Source of the DNA: Coffea arabica
Taxonomy: Eukaryota; Streptophyta; Magnoliopsida; Gentianales; Rubiaceae
NCBI RefSeq assembly: GCF_036785885.1
Contig: NC_092312.1
Location: 13,348,001-13,412,000 of the forward strand
Reading direction: 5' to 3'
DNA: 64,000 nt
Position numbers and translations under genes: made by a program
Notes under the pieces: generated by a model
What the model saw: only the letters and a program-made list of their open reading frames with translations
The model's database searches: none
Told to the model about the DNA's origin: nothing
Shown: one piece after another, positions 25,595 to 37,723 of the stretch
Layout of the letters: every line of letters begins with the position of its first letter
How positions within the stretch are numbered: position 1 is the stretch's first letter

Positions 25595-26800
25595 GACCAG
25601 TACATATGCTAGGCTTCAGCCAAATAACACCAAGACCAGAATGCCTTTACCTACAAAAATAACTTCAGAAACCTGCAAGGAAATTTCCACTTCTTAAGGA
25701 CAAAACTGAGAAGGCAATTTTATGCATAACCACTTCATATGCCAATGTGCGTATACATCACTGTCCATCGTTTACTAATTACTCGAATGTTGAGTACATA
25801 TTGCGAGATATCACTCGGTCATTCTATATATGTTAATAATTATAACATAGATACAAATTGGAAATGCAACCGAGGTAGCCTGACAAAACAAGAGAGTAAA
25901 TAGATGCATATGCATGTCCAGACACACAACAGCACAAAATACTGCTAGTGCCTCTGATCAATGCATAAACGCAAACAGAGTACACAAAGGTTCAGGAAGG
26001 CTAGGCTTATGCGGTCATCAACTAGCACCTTATACTTGCTATTAAGGATCTAACCGCATCCCAGTAATGCTGACAGGGAAATTTAAGCAGGGACATATCA
26101 AGGTTAGATACGACAAATTAATGAAAGGACACTCATAAATAAGAATAGCTCCCCCTTCTGCTTCGCACCAACCCAGACAGTAAACTTCTTAGCTGCCTTG
26201 GTTTCACAATCGAATGTCTAACAAAAACTATGTTCCTCTTTTTTTTTTTTTTTTTTTTTTGGTGCCAACATCTGGTTCAACATTTAACTATGATCAAAAG
26301 TTAGCAACCACAATCTTTAAATGAATTCAGCAAAGTCTATCAATTAAGCTCTAAATGTTACTAGATTATCAGCTTAAACAACTTCCAATTTGTCATTACC
26401 AAAGCAAAACATATCAGCCGCAAAAGTAATCCAAGAATAAAAAGAAAAGAGAGTTTATAACTAAAAAGACCATCAGATTAACCTTAAAAGAAGGAAAAGA
26501 AAAGAAAAAAACCCTTCTTTCTCCTTCAATTAAAGGTTTGATCACTTACAAGTTCGAATTTTTCGCCACCCCAGACGCTGAATTCTTCAGAAGATCGACA
26601 AATTAGCTTGAACCCAGATGAATTTAGCATCAAACACCTCCGGAAAAGTAGTTTCTTTTACCATGTACCGATTACAGGATGTAACGGGAAGAGCAGCAAC
26701 GAAGGCAAAACCTAGTTCAGTTAGAAAAGTAGTAGTAGTAGTAAGTAGTAACAGAGAGAGAGAGAGTAAAAGAGTTGAGCAACTTTAATGGGTTTTCGGA
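25595..26800 (-). promoter_or_regulatory. Probable 5' UTR intron and promoter region of the uncharacterised gene
   Basis: The stretch holds no coding signal. Around 26560-26770 the composition rises and includes a short AG microsatellite (26753-26766), typical of a plant 5' UTR/promoter, so a leader intron between there and 25594 is plausible. A 22-base T run lies at about 26240. Exact start and splice sites were not determined. Confidence 0.35.
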
Positions 26801-28927
26801 ATTTCCGAGGTGCTGTAATTAAGGAGCAATTTTTAGGAAGCCCCATCTCCGATTTGAAAGGATTTGATTAATCCGATTTTTCTTTCCTCATCCTTCTTGA
26901 AATTGAAAAACATATAAGCAAAAAGAAAGAGGCTCCAGAAACAGAAAATTTCCCCCTTGGAAACTTCTTCATTTTTTGCAACACTTTTTAAGAGTTAAAA
27001 ACCCATTAATTGGGCACATAACTAGATGTAAGAAAATTCTACATATGGGTCCCTAGGGGTAACTTTCTTCTTTTGTATGCCTTTATCTTTTTCTTCCTTT
27101 TATTTATTTATTTTTTAATATTTGACACGCTTTCTCCTTTCTATTATTATGTCTATGCTTTCGTTACGAATATTTGCATATGCAGATGGCTTTTTTTTTT
27201 TTTTTTAATTTGCTCTATCATTTGTTATTAATCTTTTTGGTTTGTACACAAGAAAAGTCAACAAATGATTAGTTATAATACTCAAGCTATGCTCAAACCA
27301 CTAAATACTATGCACTAACCGGTAATTGTTCAAGGCTAACTACTTCTTTTGACAAAATCTCGTACCTTTAAGTTTTTTCTTTTTATTTTTCTTTTTTGAA
27401 AAACCTTGTGGAATTGAATTCGTTTAGATTGCTATTTTTGAAATTTTTATAAAAAGTTATATTATGGTAATTTTGATATATATTATATAAAAAATAATTA
27501 AAAAAATATGATAACAAAAAACATAAAATATTTTAGATGAAAAATTACAATCCAAACTAAGTACTGCTCCACTGGTAATACCAACCATATTGTACCAAAA
27601 AAAAAAAAAAACATTTTTGGCACTTTTCTCATGGTTTTAAATGCAATGGTTTATACAAGTCACCATATTTACACAGTAATTTTCTCTTTGACCATTTCAC
27701 CTTGAATCTAATCATCCATGAACGTGCACCCAAAATCGTGTCTTGGTGATATTGGTAGTTTGCCTGTCTAATTGTAGGATTGTCATTGTCCATGTAAACA
27801 AAAACCAACAAATATTGACAAAAAGCGAAACGACCAATAATCTTTTTGGTGCATCTAATTATTTGCTGTCCATTTTTCTTCAGCTTTGGTGATTAAGTTT
27901 TACTAAGTTTTATCGTTTCAATCCATTTCCTTTCTTTTTGTTTTTAACACAAAAAATTGAGTCAAATAAGAAAAGGATAAATCTTTATAGTCGTATATAC
28001 ACTAGTTGTAACTTTTTATTCTTTTCTTTTGTTCTCTTCATCCATCTCAATCCACATTAACTGTTAAAACTTCAAAATATATTTTTAGTCTGCCCTTCTC
28101 CTGACCAACTCCATTGAAGAAGCAAAATTTTGACATGATCCCTTTCAAAACCGTATGAGAAAGACATTAATTTTAATAACTAAATTGAAAAAAGTTGTGT
28201 TTGAAGGATCCAAATCATCAACAGGTATAAGCCGATAGCCAAAGTCTAGGAATGGTCCCATCAAAAATAAATCTCCCACTCTGGATTGTTTCTAGAATCA
28301 AATGCAAAACCTTAGGACTCCATAATCATGAATCTTTGCGTTTGTGGAGGATGAGTAACCAATGCATGGGCTTCCAAAATGGACAACTCAGTAGATTTTA
28401 CAGTGCACGTTTTTTCGTACATTCGCTGTTCTATAACCTAATAAAAACATGTTCAATTTTGTCTGTTCAGTACATTGAAGAATGTGTACAAAATTGGATT
28501 CGTCTTGCTCATTCAAATGGTCCTATCTGGACCATTAACACTATCCTGCGAGCAACGAAGGGAAATCAAGAGGACTATGAATTATGGAATTGTAGAAAAA
28601 TACACCGTAATTTCCATAGTCCAAACATGCTTTAAAGAAAACTCTCAAACACTATCCGCAGTTTCGTTTTATTGATTTTTATTCAATTTTTATGTGTGTT
28701 TTATGACCCAAAAGTTGCTGTCATCAAAATGTCCCGTCAAATGAGCCTGGCAGATGAAGGAACTGGATATGGAGTCTTGGTCATGGATGATTGAATAATA
28801 TATAATATGTTGCAGAACTAAGAAGCAGACTTGATTCATACATCAGCTAAATTGTAACATTCCATATGATATGACAATCTATCCTGCCTGATTTCAAACT
28901 GTTGTAATCAAAGCACAAATGTGACCT
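26801..28927. other. AT-rich intergenic region, no gene seen
   Basis: Long T and A runs (about 27190 and 27600) and no convincing coding region. The 127-codon open frame at 28252 has no family motif. Confidence 0.4.
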
Positions 28928-29821
28928 TCAAGCAGAAATTTTTGAACCTTCATAAGAGAAGATGTTTCTTGCATTCTCATAGCTTATCTGAGCAAGTTCT
29001 TCTCTGTCCATCTCAAGTAAAAATGCAACATAGTTAAGCACATGATGAATGTTGGCTGGATGATTAAGGGTATCTATTGCCAACTCTGATCTGTCTCCTC
29101 CCTCATCTTGGAGTACAGAAGCTTCCTTGGCAACAATAGGCAAACAACCTGAATTTAATGATTTTGGTAAAGCATCAGGGGCATCAGTTTCTAGTAAAAT
29201 TCTTTCAAGAGGAATTGCCTGCAGAATCTTCTTTGCCTTGCTTTCTTCCACAGGCATAAGATGCCCGGAAATCGAAAAATAAGCACCAAGATTGGCTAGT
29301 TCAGGAACTAATTCAGCAGAACCCATGTAAGAATGAAGCAAGAAACCAGCAGGGAATGGCCCTAAAGATTTCAATATTTCAATCATATCATCAAAAGCTT
29401 CCACACAATGAATTGATGCTGGCCTATTGAGTTCCTTGGCAAGTTGAAGCTGCTGACTAAAAACTTCAAGTTGATCTGCATAATCAACATGACTTGCCCA
29501 TGGTGCTTTGTCCAATCCAATCTCTCCAACTGCAGCTTCAGGGGAAGACTCAAGAAATTCCTTCAAATTGTTCAGCCAATTGGGAGTTCTGTCAGGGATA
29601 AACCAGGGATGGAGACCAAAGTTTGGAATAATACAAAGATTGCTTCCACTCATTTCTTTCACCGACTGCCAGTCTTTTTCAGAAACTCCATTGACAGCAA
29701 TATGGACTACTCCTGCATCAAGGGCTGTTTTGATTATCTGAGGGGAGATTTTATGGATTCTTGGATCTTGGAGGTGACAATGAGCATCAAACAATTTCAT
29801 CCCTCTATGTTGATGACCCAT
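28928..29821 (-). CDS. TatD-family metal-dependent hydrolase (putative DNase)
   Basis: A single uninterrupted frame of 297 residues, starting at an ATG, has the usual TatD length and motifs in order: FDAHCHLQ (metal-binding HxH, residues 14 and 16), GLHPWF, GEIGLD (metal-bridging Glu near 99), SIHCVEAF, LLHSYMGS and LLETDAPD (late Asp near 214). The TatD fold is an amidohydrolase TIM barrel. Bacterial and eukaryotic members are 3'-5' exonucleases or endonucleases linked to DNA repair and apoptotic DNA breakdown, though some plant members are uncharacterised. The gene is intronless, unlike its neighbours. No signal peptide is evident, so a cytosolic or nuclear location is likely. Confidence 0.88.
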   Translation of the reverse strand: MGHQHRGMKLFDAHCHLQDPRIHKISPQIIKTALDAGVVHIAVNGVSEKDWQSVKEMSGSNLCIIPNFGLHPWFIPDRTPNWLNNLKEFLESSPEAAVGEIGLDKAPWASHVDYADQLEVFSQQLQLAKELNRPASIHCVEAFDDMIEILKSLGPFPAGFLLHSYMGSAELVPELANLGAYFSISGHLMPVEESKAKKILQAIPLERILLETDAPDALPKSLNSGCLPIVAKEASVLQDEGGDRSELAIDTLNHPANIHHVLNYVAFLLEMDREELAQISYENARNIFSYEGSKISA

Positions 29822-31890
29822 TGATGCTAGCTATCTTTGGCTGGTGGATTAGTAGGTGGATTGAAATGGTCAACGGCTAATAGTGGAAGCACCAGCCGAA
29901 CTCCTCATAGCTAATTGATTGTAGCCAATTATTGTGAGGCTAATGTTTATGTGGAGTTTTTTTTTACCCCTTTCTTCTTCTTGTAAGTGGGAGGGTTTTG
30001 AACCTCCTACTTACAATCCATTTTATGGTAGTATCCAATATAATCCTTCCATTTTTATATGTTTTTAGTATATATAAAAGATTTCAAACCAAAAACTTCT
30101 CACTAACACCTCCTTTTTCTATACTATCCAACCCATTTCCCCGCGAGCGTTTATGTAGAGCTTGATTCTCATAGCAGCAGCAAATTACAAATATCCCCAG
30201 CATTTCTTCATTATTTCACCTTCTCTTGATGTAAACTCAAAAAAAAAAAAAAAAAATTAAGATACCCACAAAAAAAACAAAAAGAAAAACTTATAATATA
30301 TATCTTGTCCTGAAATTATTTTTTAAAAAATCTAAATTAGCCCCTTGTATTCATAGATTAAAACCTCATGCATGTGGGGTCTCATTTGTAATCGTGGGTC
30401 AGAAATCTTCCATATGTATTTTGTAATTAGAGGGATTGAATCCAGAAGTAATTTAATTATTCACTTAGTATATTTAATCGGGTCGGTCACATGCCACTGT
30501 CTGTTCTAGTGAGTACGTAAATCATATTTGATGTGATCAGGATGCAAACAAGTGAAAAAATAATTAATAAAAAAAATACCAACAAGAAAAGAAACTTCGG
30601 AGAATCGAGCTTTAACCTCGTAATTTCCGATTAAAGCATCTTTCTTGCGCCGCAAACTCCGAGGAAGAATTTTTGGAACCTTAAAATTAAAGCTTAATTC
30701 CATTAGAGTCCTTCAACAAAGCCAAAATCTCAATTCAGTCTATCAAAGTAAAAATCCGGAGCCAAATTTAATTATTGTATTGCTATATCAAAATTGTTTT
30801 ACACTCGACCAATCTTAAATTACACAGGTATCATCAATTTATGGTAACTAATAAAAAACTTAGACTTTTATCACATAACCCCGTAGAAAAACTTGGATAT
30901 TTTTAATCTTCTAACACTTCCCTCGCATTCCACTTGCCAAATGGCTTAACCTAGTTTAAAAAAAAAAAAAGAAGAACCAAGTCATTTAGTAACTAGGCTT
31001 AACTTAGTAGAGAAAGAACTAAGTCACGGGTGAACCAATAAATATGGTGATAAATAAGGAGGAGGGATGGGTTGAGCAATATGAAGCAGGAAATATAAAT
31101 GAGAAATTTTTAATTCAAATCCTCGCACTTATGCTAAAAAAATAGGTAACAAACAAACGTGTCTGATACCATGATAAAATACTTGGATTTCCATCACGTA
31201 ATCAATTGACAATGAACAAGATAGTCCAAGACCTTATATATATGACTAAAAATCCTTGAAATATAATTTTTCAGTCTCTAACAAATTTTTGTTCATGGAC
31301 ATCTCTACTAGGAAAGTTCTAGCGAGTTTGTTTGAATATTAAATTATTTGACAAAATTTATTTACTTTATAATCAACACATTTTCTAACTACTTGAGTAA
31401 TTTTATCCTTCCGTTTTATTGAAAGTGTCATACTTTCCATTTTAGGATATCTCAAAATAATTTTCAGATTGGAGAAGTTAAAGCACTTTTTAGTTTCTCT
31501 TTTCAATATAACCCTTCTTTTTAATCATACGTATATTATCATTCAAATTTAAAATTTGAATTTATGAGGATAAAATTAAAAATAAAAGTATAAATATCAC
31601 AATCAAATCATTATTTTTCAAAGTTGAATTCCCAAACATAACTAAATAATTGGAACCAGTGAGTATCACAAATAATCAACTGTCCAATCACGCTCAGTAA
31701 TGTCCCGAATGTCCCTTTCGTGCTGGATCGGTTGACTTTCTTTGTATCGTTGTACTTCAAGTGTAGTCTTTACTTCAACCTTTGCCAAAGCAACACATCA
31801 AAGCAAGATCCGCATTAGATACCACCTTTCTTCACACCATTCAGTATCAATCAAGAAAAATTTTTCTGTGGAAAAAGCACGCAAAAAACA
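29822..31890. other. Intergenic, no gene seen
   Basis: AT-rich DNA with A/T homopolymers. It should contain the promoter of the TatD-type gene (left end) and of the amidase (right end). No repeat with clear ends was recognised. Confidence 0.4.
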
Positions 31891-34800
31891 ATGGATAGCA
31901 GCAATTCCTTTACAATAGAAGAAGCCACCATCCAAGAAATCCACCAAGCATATGCAGAAAACAAGCTCACAACGAGGCAGCTAGTCGATTTCTACTTGCA
32001 GAAAATCGACACCCTCAATCCCATTTTGCGAGGTGTGATTGAAGTTAATCCTGATGCGAGGGTGCTAGCAGACAAGGCTGATCAAGAAAGGCAGAAAAAT
32101 GGCGGTGGATCTCTTGGGACATTGGGAGACTTGCATGGGATTCCAGTGCTGCTAAAAGACGTATTTGGGACCAAAGATGAGATGAATACAACTGCAGGGT
32201 CCTATGCTTTGATGGGCTCGAAAGTTGCTAGGGATGCTGGAGTGGTGGAGAAGCTGAGGAAGGCAGGGGCTATCATTTTGGGTAAAGCTAGTATGAGTGA
32301 ATGGTATAAATTTCGTTCTCTAAGTGGAGTTCCTAATGGTTGGTGTGCCAGAGCCGGCCAAGGAGTGGTAAGTACTAGTCGCATTTATGCTGAATACTAG
32401 CATTTCTTTTTTTACCAAAATCTCCCCCTTTATATAGCTTCCCTTGATTTGCATTCCTTTCCATGCCCTGTACTAACTTATGTTCGTTGATGCTCTGCCT
32501 GAAAGGCATTGTTACCTTTGATTTCGACTCAAAGTTTATGAAAAAAATGTTAGTGTAAGAGTAAAGGGTTTCAATACATTTACATTAAAATGTTTGTAGC
32601 TGGTGTTCTCTTATATGGATAAGTAAAGATCTGTAAGTTGTAGGAGGTTATTAATTTTAAAAACATCGGAAGTTTATCAAGTCTGACATTTTTTTGGCAA
32701 AGGGAGAGTTAAAATTTGTCTAAGTCCTAAAATTGGTAATGTGAGGAAGATAGTACTTTGATTTAGTTTATCATCCCAAAATGTACAAGACTGTCTTTTT
32801 GTTTTTGTGTATGCACTAGCCAAAGAGTTTTGCGAAAAGAGAATCAGGGAATGTACTATTTTCAAGAATTATTGAAAATGGCGCAGTAGCTAGTATAGTT
32901 GGATGAACATTAAGATGGTTCCATGCTGGGACAAGCAGACCAAAGATTCTCTAGTGTCTAAATTGGGATCTCATGAATTCTAGTTTGATTTGTATCATGC
33001 CTAAATTGGGATCTCACGAATCCGACCTGGACAGTACGTTCAAAAGTCAAGGTTGTGAAGATTCCAGCTCAACTAAGGGGTTACACAAATATTTCCCTTG
33101 CGATGGCTCATTTTCTTTGACGCCTACTCTGCTATATTTGTTGTCATCTCTTTCAGAATCTTTATATGGATCTTTCCAACTTGTGGATATTAATTTACCT
33201 CCTGAATATACAATAAATTCTGTAATCTGATTTTGGATTTAATTAATAACATGGTGAAATCCAGTTAATCTTTTTTTTTCCTGAAAATATGCAGAATCCT
33301 TATGTTCACTCTGAAACACCTTGTGGGTCAAGCAGTGGATCAGCAATATCTGTAGCTGCAAATATGGTGGCAGTCTCTTTAGGAACGGAGACTCACAGCT
33401 CCATCATCTGTCCAGCGGATCACAACTCCGTGGTAGGTTTCAAACCTACCGTTGGGCTTACCAGTCGAGCAGGTGTCATACCAATGGCACCACGCTGGGA
33501 CACCGTTGGGTAAACACATGCTTCTAATGCTTCATAAATCTGCAAATTTTTCACTAAAGGATGATTGTTTTGTGATTATGTGATCATGAATCCAAATGTG
33601 TTCTAGACTCTAAAATGTGCCTGAGTTGAACAGCTCTCGCACTTACTTTTAACTGAGAACACTCTTCTTATATGGTTTTACAATGCAGGCCGATATGCAG
33701 GACCGTGTCAGATGCAGTTTATCTGCTTGATGTGATTGCAGGTTATGATCCAAGAGATGCAGCGACCATTGAAGCTTCTAAATTTTTTCCCAATGGAGGT
33801 TATAAACAATTTCTTAGACGAGATGGTTTAAGAGGAAAGAGATTAGGCATTGTTAGACATCCATTTCTGGAAAAGATACATGATTCCGCTGAGAGTGCAT
33901 CCTTCAAGCATCATGTTGACAAAATAAGGTTAGAAATTAATACAGCTATTATTACTGTAGGGATAAATGAAGGAGGCAGTCGTAACTAAATGACATGCAA
34001 ATAAAAGAGCACCATGACCGTTTAAACATAAAAAGGGCTACTGATCAGTTAGAAACAACCACCAACGGCCTTTATTGTACTGAAAATTAGCAGAGCTATT
34101 CCTAATTTTATGTCTATGGTCTATAGAGGAGCAAGTGAGCTGAAGACTAAAAGGGCTACAAGACCCTAACCGCTTGAAATGTGGACATATTTCTATACCT
34201 TGGCTGTGATGTTTTCTTATGCTTCTATATCCATAAATGCCAATTGAATCTTCTTGAAACTTTTAAAGACAGGAAGGTGCAGTGGTAGTGGATAATCTGA
34301 AAATAGCAGATGTTGAGACAATTCTAGAACCCAATCACAGTGGCGAAATATTGGTAATGATGGCTGAATTCAAGACTTCCATTAATGCTTACCTGAAAGA
34401 GCTGATTGATTCTCCTGTCAGTTCACTGGCTGACATAATTGCCTTCAATGAGAACAACCCTGAATTGGTATTCCACATGACTTTATGTTGTTATATCATC
34501 ACATATGCAACTATTTCGAATGAGCTTCTTAACTTTTGTGCCTCTGCAATGCTCTTTTCATGCCTTCGTTAGAAGAGTAAAACATTAGTCTGTGTCGCAT
34601 TTGTATGCTAGGAAAAGCTCAATGATCATGATCAGCACACTTTTATCAGTGCCGAAGGAACAGAAGGATTTGGGGACCAAGAGAAGGCTGCGGCGGAGAT
34701 GCTGGATAATCTTTCTAAAAATGGATTCGAGAAAATGATGCAAGAATATCAGTTGGATGCAATGGTAACACCAGGATCGCGGGGCTGTGCTGTTCTCGCA

Positions 34801-34968
34801 ATTGGGGGTTTTCCAGGAATAACTGTTCCAGCTGGTTATGGAAAGGATGGCATGCCATTTGGGATCTGTTTTGGAGGGTTGAAGGGCAGTGAGCCGAAGC
34901 TGATTGAAATTGCTTATGCCTTTGAACAAGCTACTAGGGTACGGAGGCCTCCTCCTTCCTTTGTATAG
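31891..34968 (+). CDS. Amidase signature family hydrolase
   Basis: Five exons, 31891-32367, 33295-33509, 33689-33928, 34269-34467 and 34612-34968, join in phase into 495 residues. No clear signal peptide is seen. The amidase signature is present: catalytic Lys89 in HGIPVLLKDVFG, the cis-Ser cluster in CGSSSGSA (about 171-173) and the nucleophile in TETHSSI (Ser195). The usual pattern before that Ser is Gly-Gly or Asp-Gly; here it is His-Ser, which may alter the oxyanion pocket. The C-terminal family block FPGITVPAGYGKDG..FGICFGGLKGSEPKL is intact. Members hydrolyse carboxamides to acid plus ammonia; the plant clade has no assigned substrate. The acceptor of exon 4 (aaag|acagg) was chosen because it gives the family sequence RQEGAVVVDN. 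Confidence 0.88.
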
Positions 34969-36630
34969 GAAAAAGCATACATGCATTGATTAGGTTAATC
35001 CTGCCAGCATCATCTCGAAAATTTTCGAGTGCAGCGTGGAGCGACGCTGATGCTTCCAATTTCCTTTATGAATCTGTCTTTGGATTTTCTAGCATAACCA
35101 AAACAGAACTGAAAATCTGGTTGAGACACATAACATGTTGAAAGTATTTAGCCCTTTGATTTTCTATAATCCATGTTGAAATCAGATAATGTGTGTGCTT
35201 TTAATGCTGTTTAACATCAAGTGCTTTGAACTTTCGCCAGGGTGCACTGGCAGTGTCAAGTAGTGAATAACAGAACTGCAAAGAGAAATGATAGCTAAAT
35301 TTCCCCATTCTCAGCAGTGGGCAAATTTTGAAGCAAGGCTTGTTCCCTCATTTGTGTGGTTCCCTTTTGCTTTTGGTTCAAAATTCAGTTCATTTCAACT
35401 TGCATTTCTACTTAATATTATCATGTTTTCTCTTTTCACTTTTTTCGGTCGATTTACAATCTTACGCTCAAAGATCTACATCACGTCACAGAATAGAATG
35501 TGCTCCAGTCTTACTATTGGACTAAATTGTTCTTCCAACAAGAAGATTTCTTTCAATCAAGAATGCATTGGCAAAGAAGTCATTTTGGGGAGAAAAAAAA
35601 AACCCCCTGCTGTTAGTCAAATAATGTTGACCTTCTAATTTGGGATGATGTCAGCACAAAATTATGATAAAACCCCAAAATGCCCATCAAAACTCTTGGC
35701 ATTTTTTTGTTTCTCTTTTTCCTCTCACAAAAAATGCCAAAACGATGATATGTTATCACTTGTCACAGCAAGGCTCGCCGAATTAGGCGACTTAAGCAAG
35801 ACCCTGCTACAATTATCATCATTGTTAAAAAGCCTTGAAGCTTTAATCCCTCATTAAAACATTCTAGGAACAACGAATAATTAATCTCAAAATCACTATA
35901 ATAACAAAGTGATTATAAGTAAGCCACATTTTCTAAAGGTCTTCAACAAAAGAGTTGTCAAGCTCCACGAGAATAGTAAAAAAAAATTTAAAAAAAAATG
36001 CTCATTTGATTCATTGACACAAATTTAAATAAAATTTGCCATTAACAATTAAGGCCCATTAGTTTCGTACCTCCATATTGTGTTATCTATTGTCACATGA
36101 TTCTTTTAATTTCTTAACATGCCAAAACATCCACACAATTTTCCTCTTTTTCTATAAAGTGAAAATTTGATGGAAAGTTGCCTCTGTAATGTTATTGATT
36201 GAAATTTCAGTATCACTCTTGATTAAATATTAAAGATAGCCCCGGGGGGGGGGGGGGCGCTAAGCATTTTATATAAATCGCAGCAAAATTATGTGTACAT
36301 ATACGCAACAACAACGGGGAATTTAGTGGACACTATAATCTAGTGGACATGGTTCTAGAGTTCGTCTATGACAATTGCCATAGCCAGAGTTATTTTTCAT
36401 TCATTTTCAACTTTTCATGAAACTAAAAAACAGATTATGTAGATTTTTTAAACATTAAAGTGGTCATGTATAATATAACAAACTATAGGGGATAAACAGT
36501 AATTTACCCCTATATTAGCACATTACAAAACCAATGAATGCACTTTACAAACAAATACAACAGAGGTGAAAATAAATCGTGAAAAAATAATCGATGAAAC
36601 AACTGACTACTAAATAAAATTGCTTGTACT
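34969..36630. other. Intergenic, no gene seen
   Basis: 3' flank of the amidase followed by AT-rich DNA. A run of 14 G lies at 36244-36257. The open frame at 35288 is T-rich and lacks family motifs. Confidence 0.4.
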
Positions 36631-37640
36631 TACTGGAATTGAGCTCCAGGCAATGCCTTTTTGAGTTTTATCCTTTTCGAAACAACTAGCTTTTCGGCCC
36701 TATTGGTTATGCTTGGTGGCCCTTGTTTTCTTATAACACTTGTATTGTGTTTAATAATCTCCTGAATCCAGTCCCTCATGCAAGTCGCTTGAAAATGAGT
36801 CAACGTTTAGCGTACTAATTTCATTAACATCTTCGAGAAAATTATTCCAATGCACAGAGACTATGAAGTCCAGAATAAAAGAAGCGCCACATCTGGAGCC
36901 GGAGGCGTTTTATATTTTACAATTTGATCTTTAAGTTCTCAAAGTCTCTAATACGCAGTTGAATTTGCAATTTGATCAGCAGCTCAAGCGAGAACTTGTT
37001 GATTGGGTACAAAACTATATTATTTAACCAATCTTTGAGCCAATATTCCATTCTCTCTTTACCAGAATGAACCAACATTGAACTCGCTTATTTTTTAGAT
37101 TTACATCACCATCCAATTAGAATAGATAAAATGTGTACTCGTCGTCAGGATCAAGAGCATCTGGGTCAAAATGTACATCCATTTTCGCCTGAAGAATTAA
37201 AAATTTAAAGGTGGGGGGGGGGGGGGAGCGGCATTTTTTTTAGTAATTACAACATGTTGAGCCGGAAAATAATAAAATCATATAGTATTATGTTAGTCAA
37301 ACTTGAATTACAGGTGGTCTGGAATAAAATGTAGTGTTGTTTGTAAAGAAAAGGTGTTTGTCTCATTACAACTTCTATGCACTTCAATCCCTAGTGGAAT
37401 TGCACCTTATACTTGAATCCTAGTACAATTGGTGCTAGATCTGTAAGTTGATCAACCAAAGCAGGATCAGAGACCTTAATCTAAAAACAAGTCAATTCCG
37501 TCTAGGAAACTGCTTATTGTATTTTTGTATAGTGCTACTTTGGTTGTATTTTGTTTTGGTTTGACATCTGCAGAACAAATCCAGTTAGGATTCGAATTGT
37601 TGATCCAAGTTCCAACAGGTTTATAACACTTTCTCAATCC

Positions 37641-37648
37641 TATATAAT
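37641..37648 (+). promoter_or_regulatory. TATA box of GDSL copy B
   Basis: TATATAAT 76 bases before the next coding ATG region (start codon 37724), conserved with copy A. Confidence 0.5.
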
Positions 37649-37723
37649 CACATAGCAAGCAACCTTGATAGTACCACGCAGTAATATTACATAGTTAAAC
37701 TTTTGGTTGTTGTCTGAGCAATA

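Noticed and set aside
28252-28635. 127-codon open frame between two genes
   Set aside because: No start context, no family motif and AT-rich composition like the surrounding DNA.
35288-35638. 116-codon open frame downstream of the amidase
   Set aside because: T-rich low-complexity translation, probably the amidase 3' flank.
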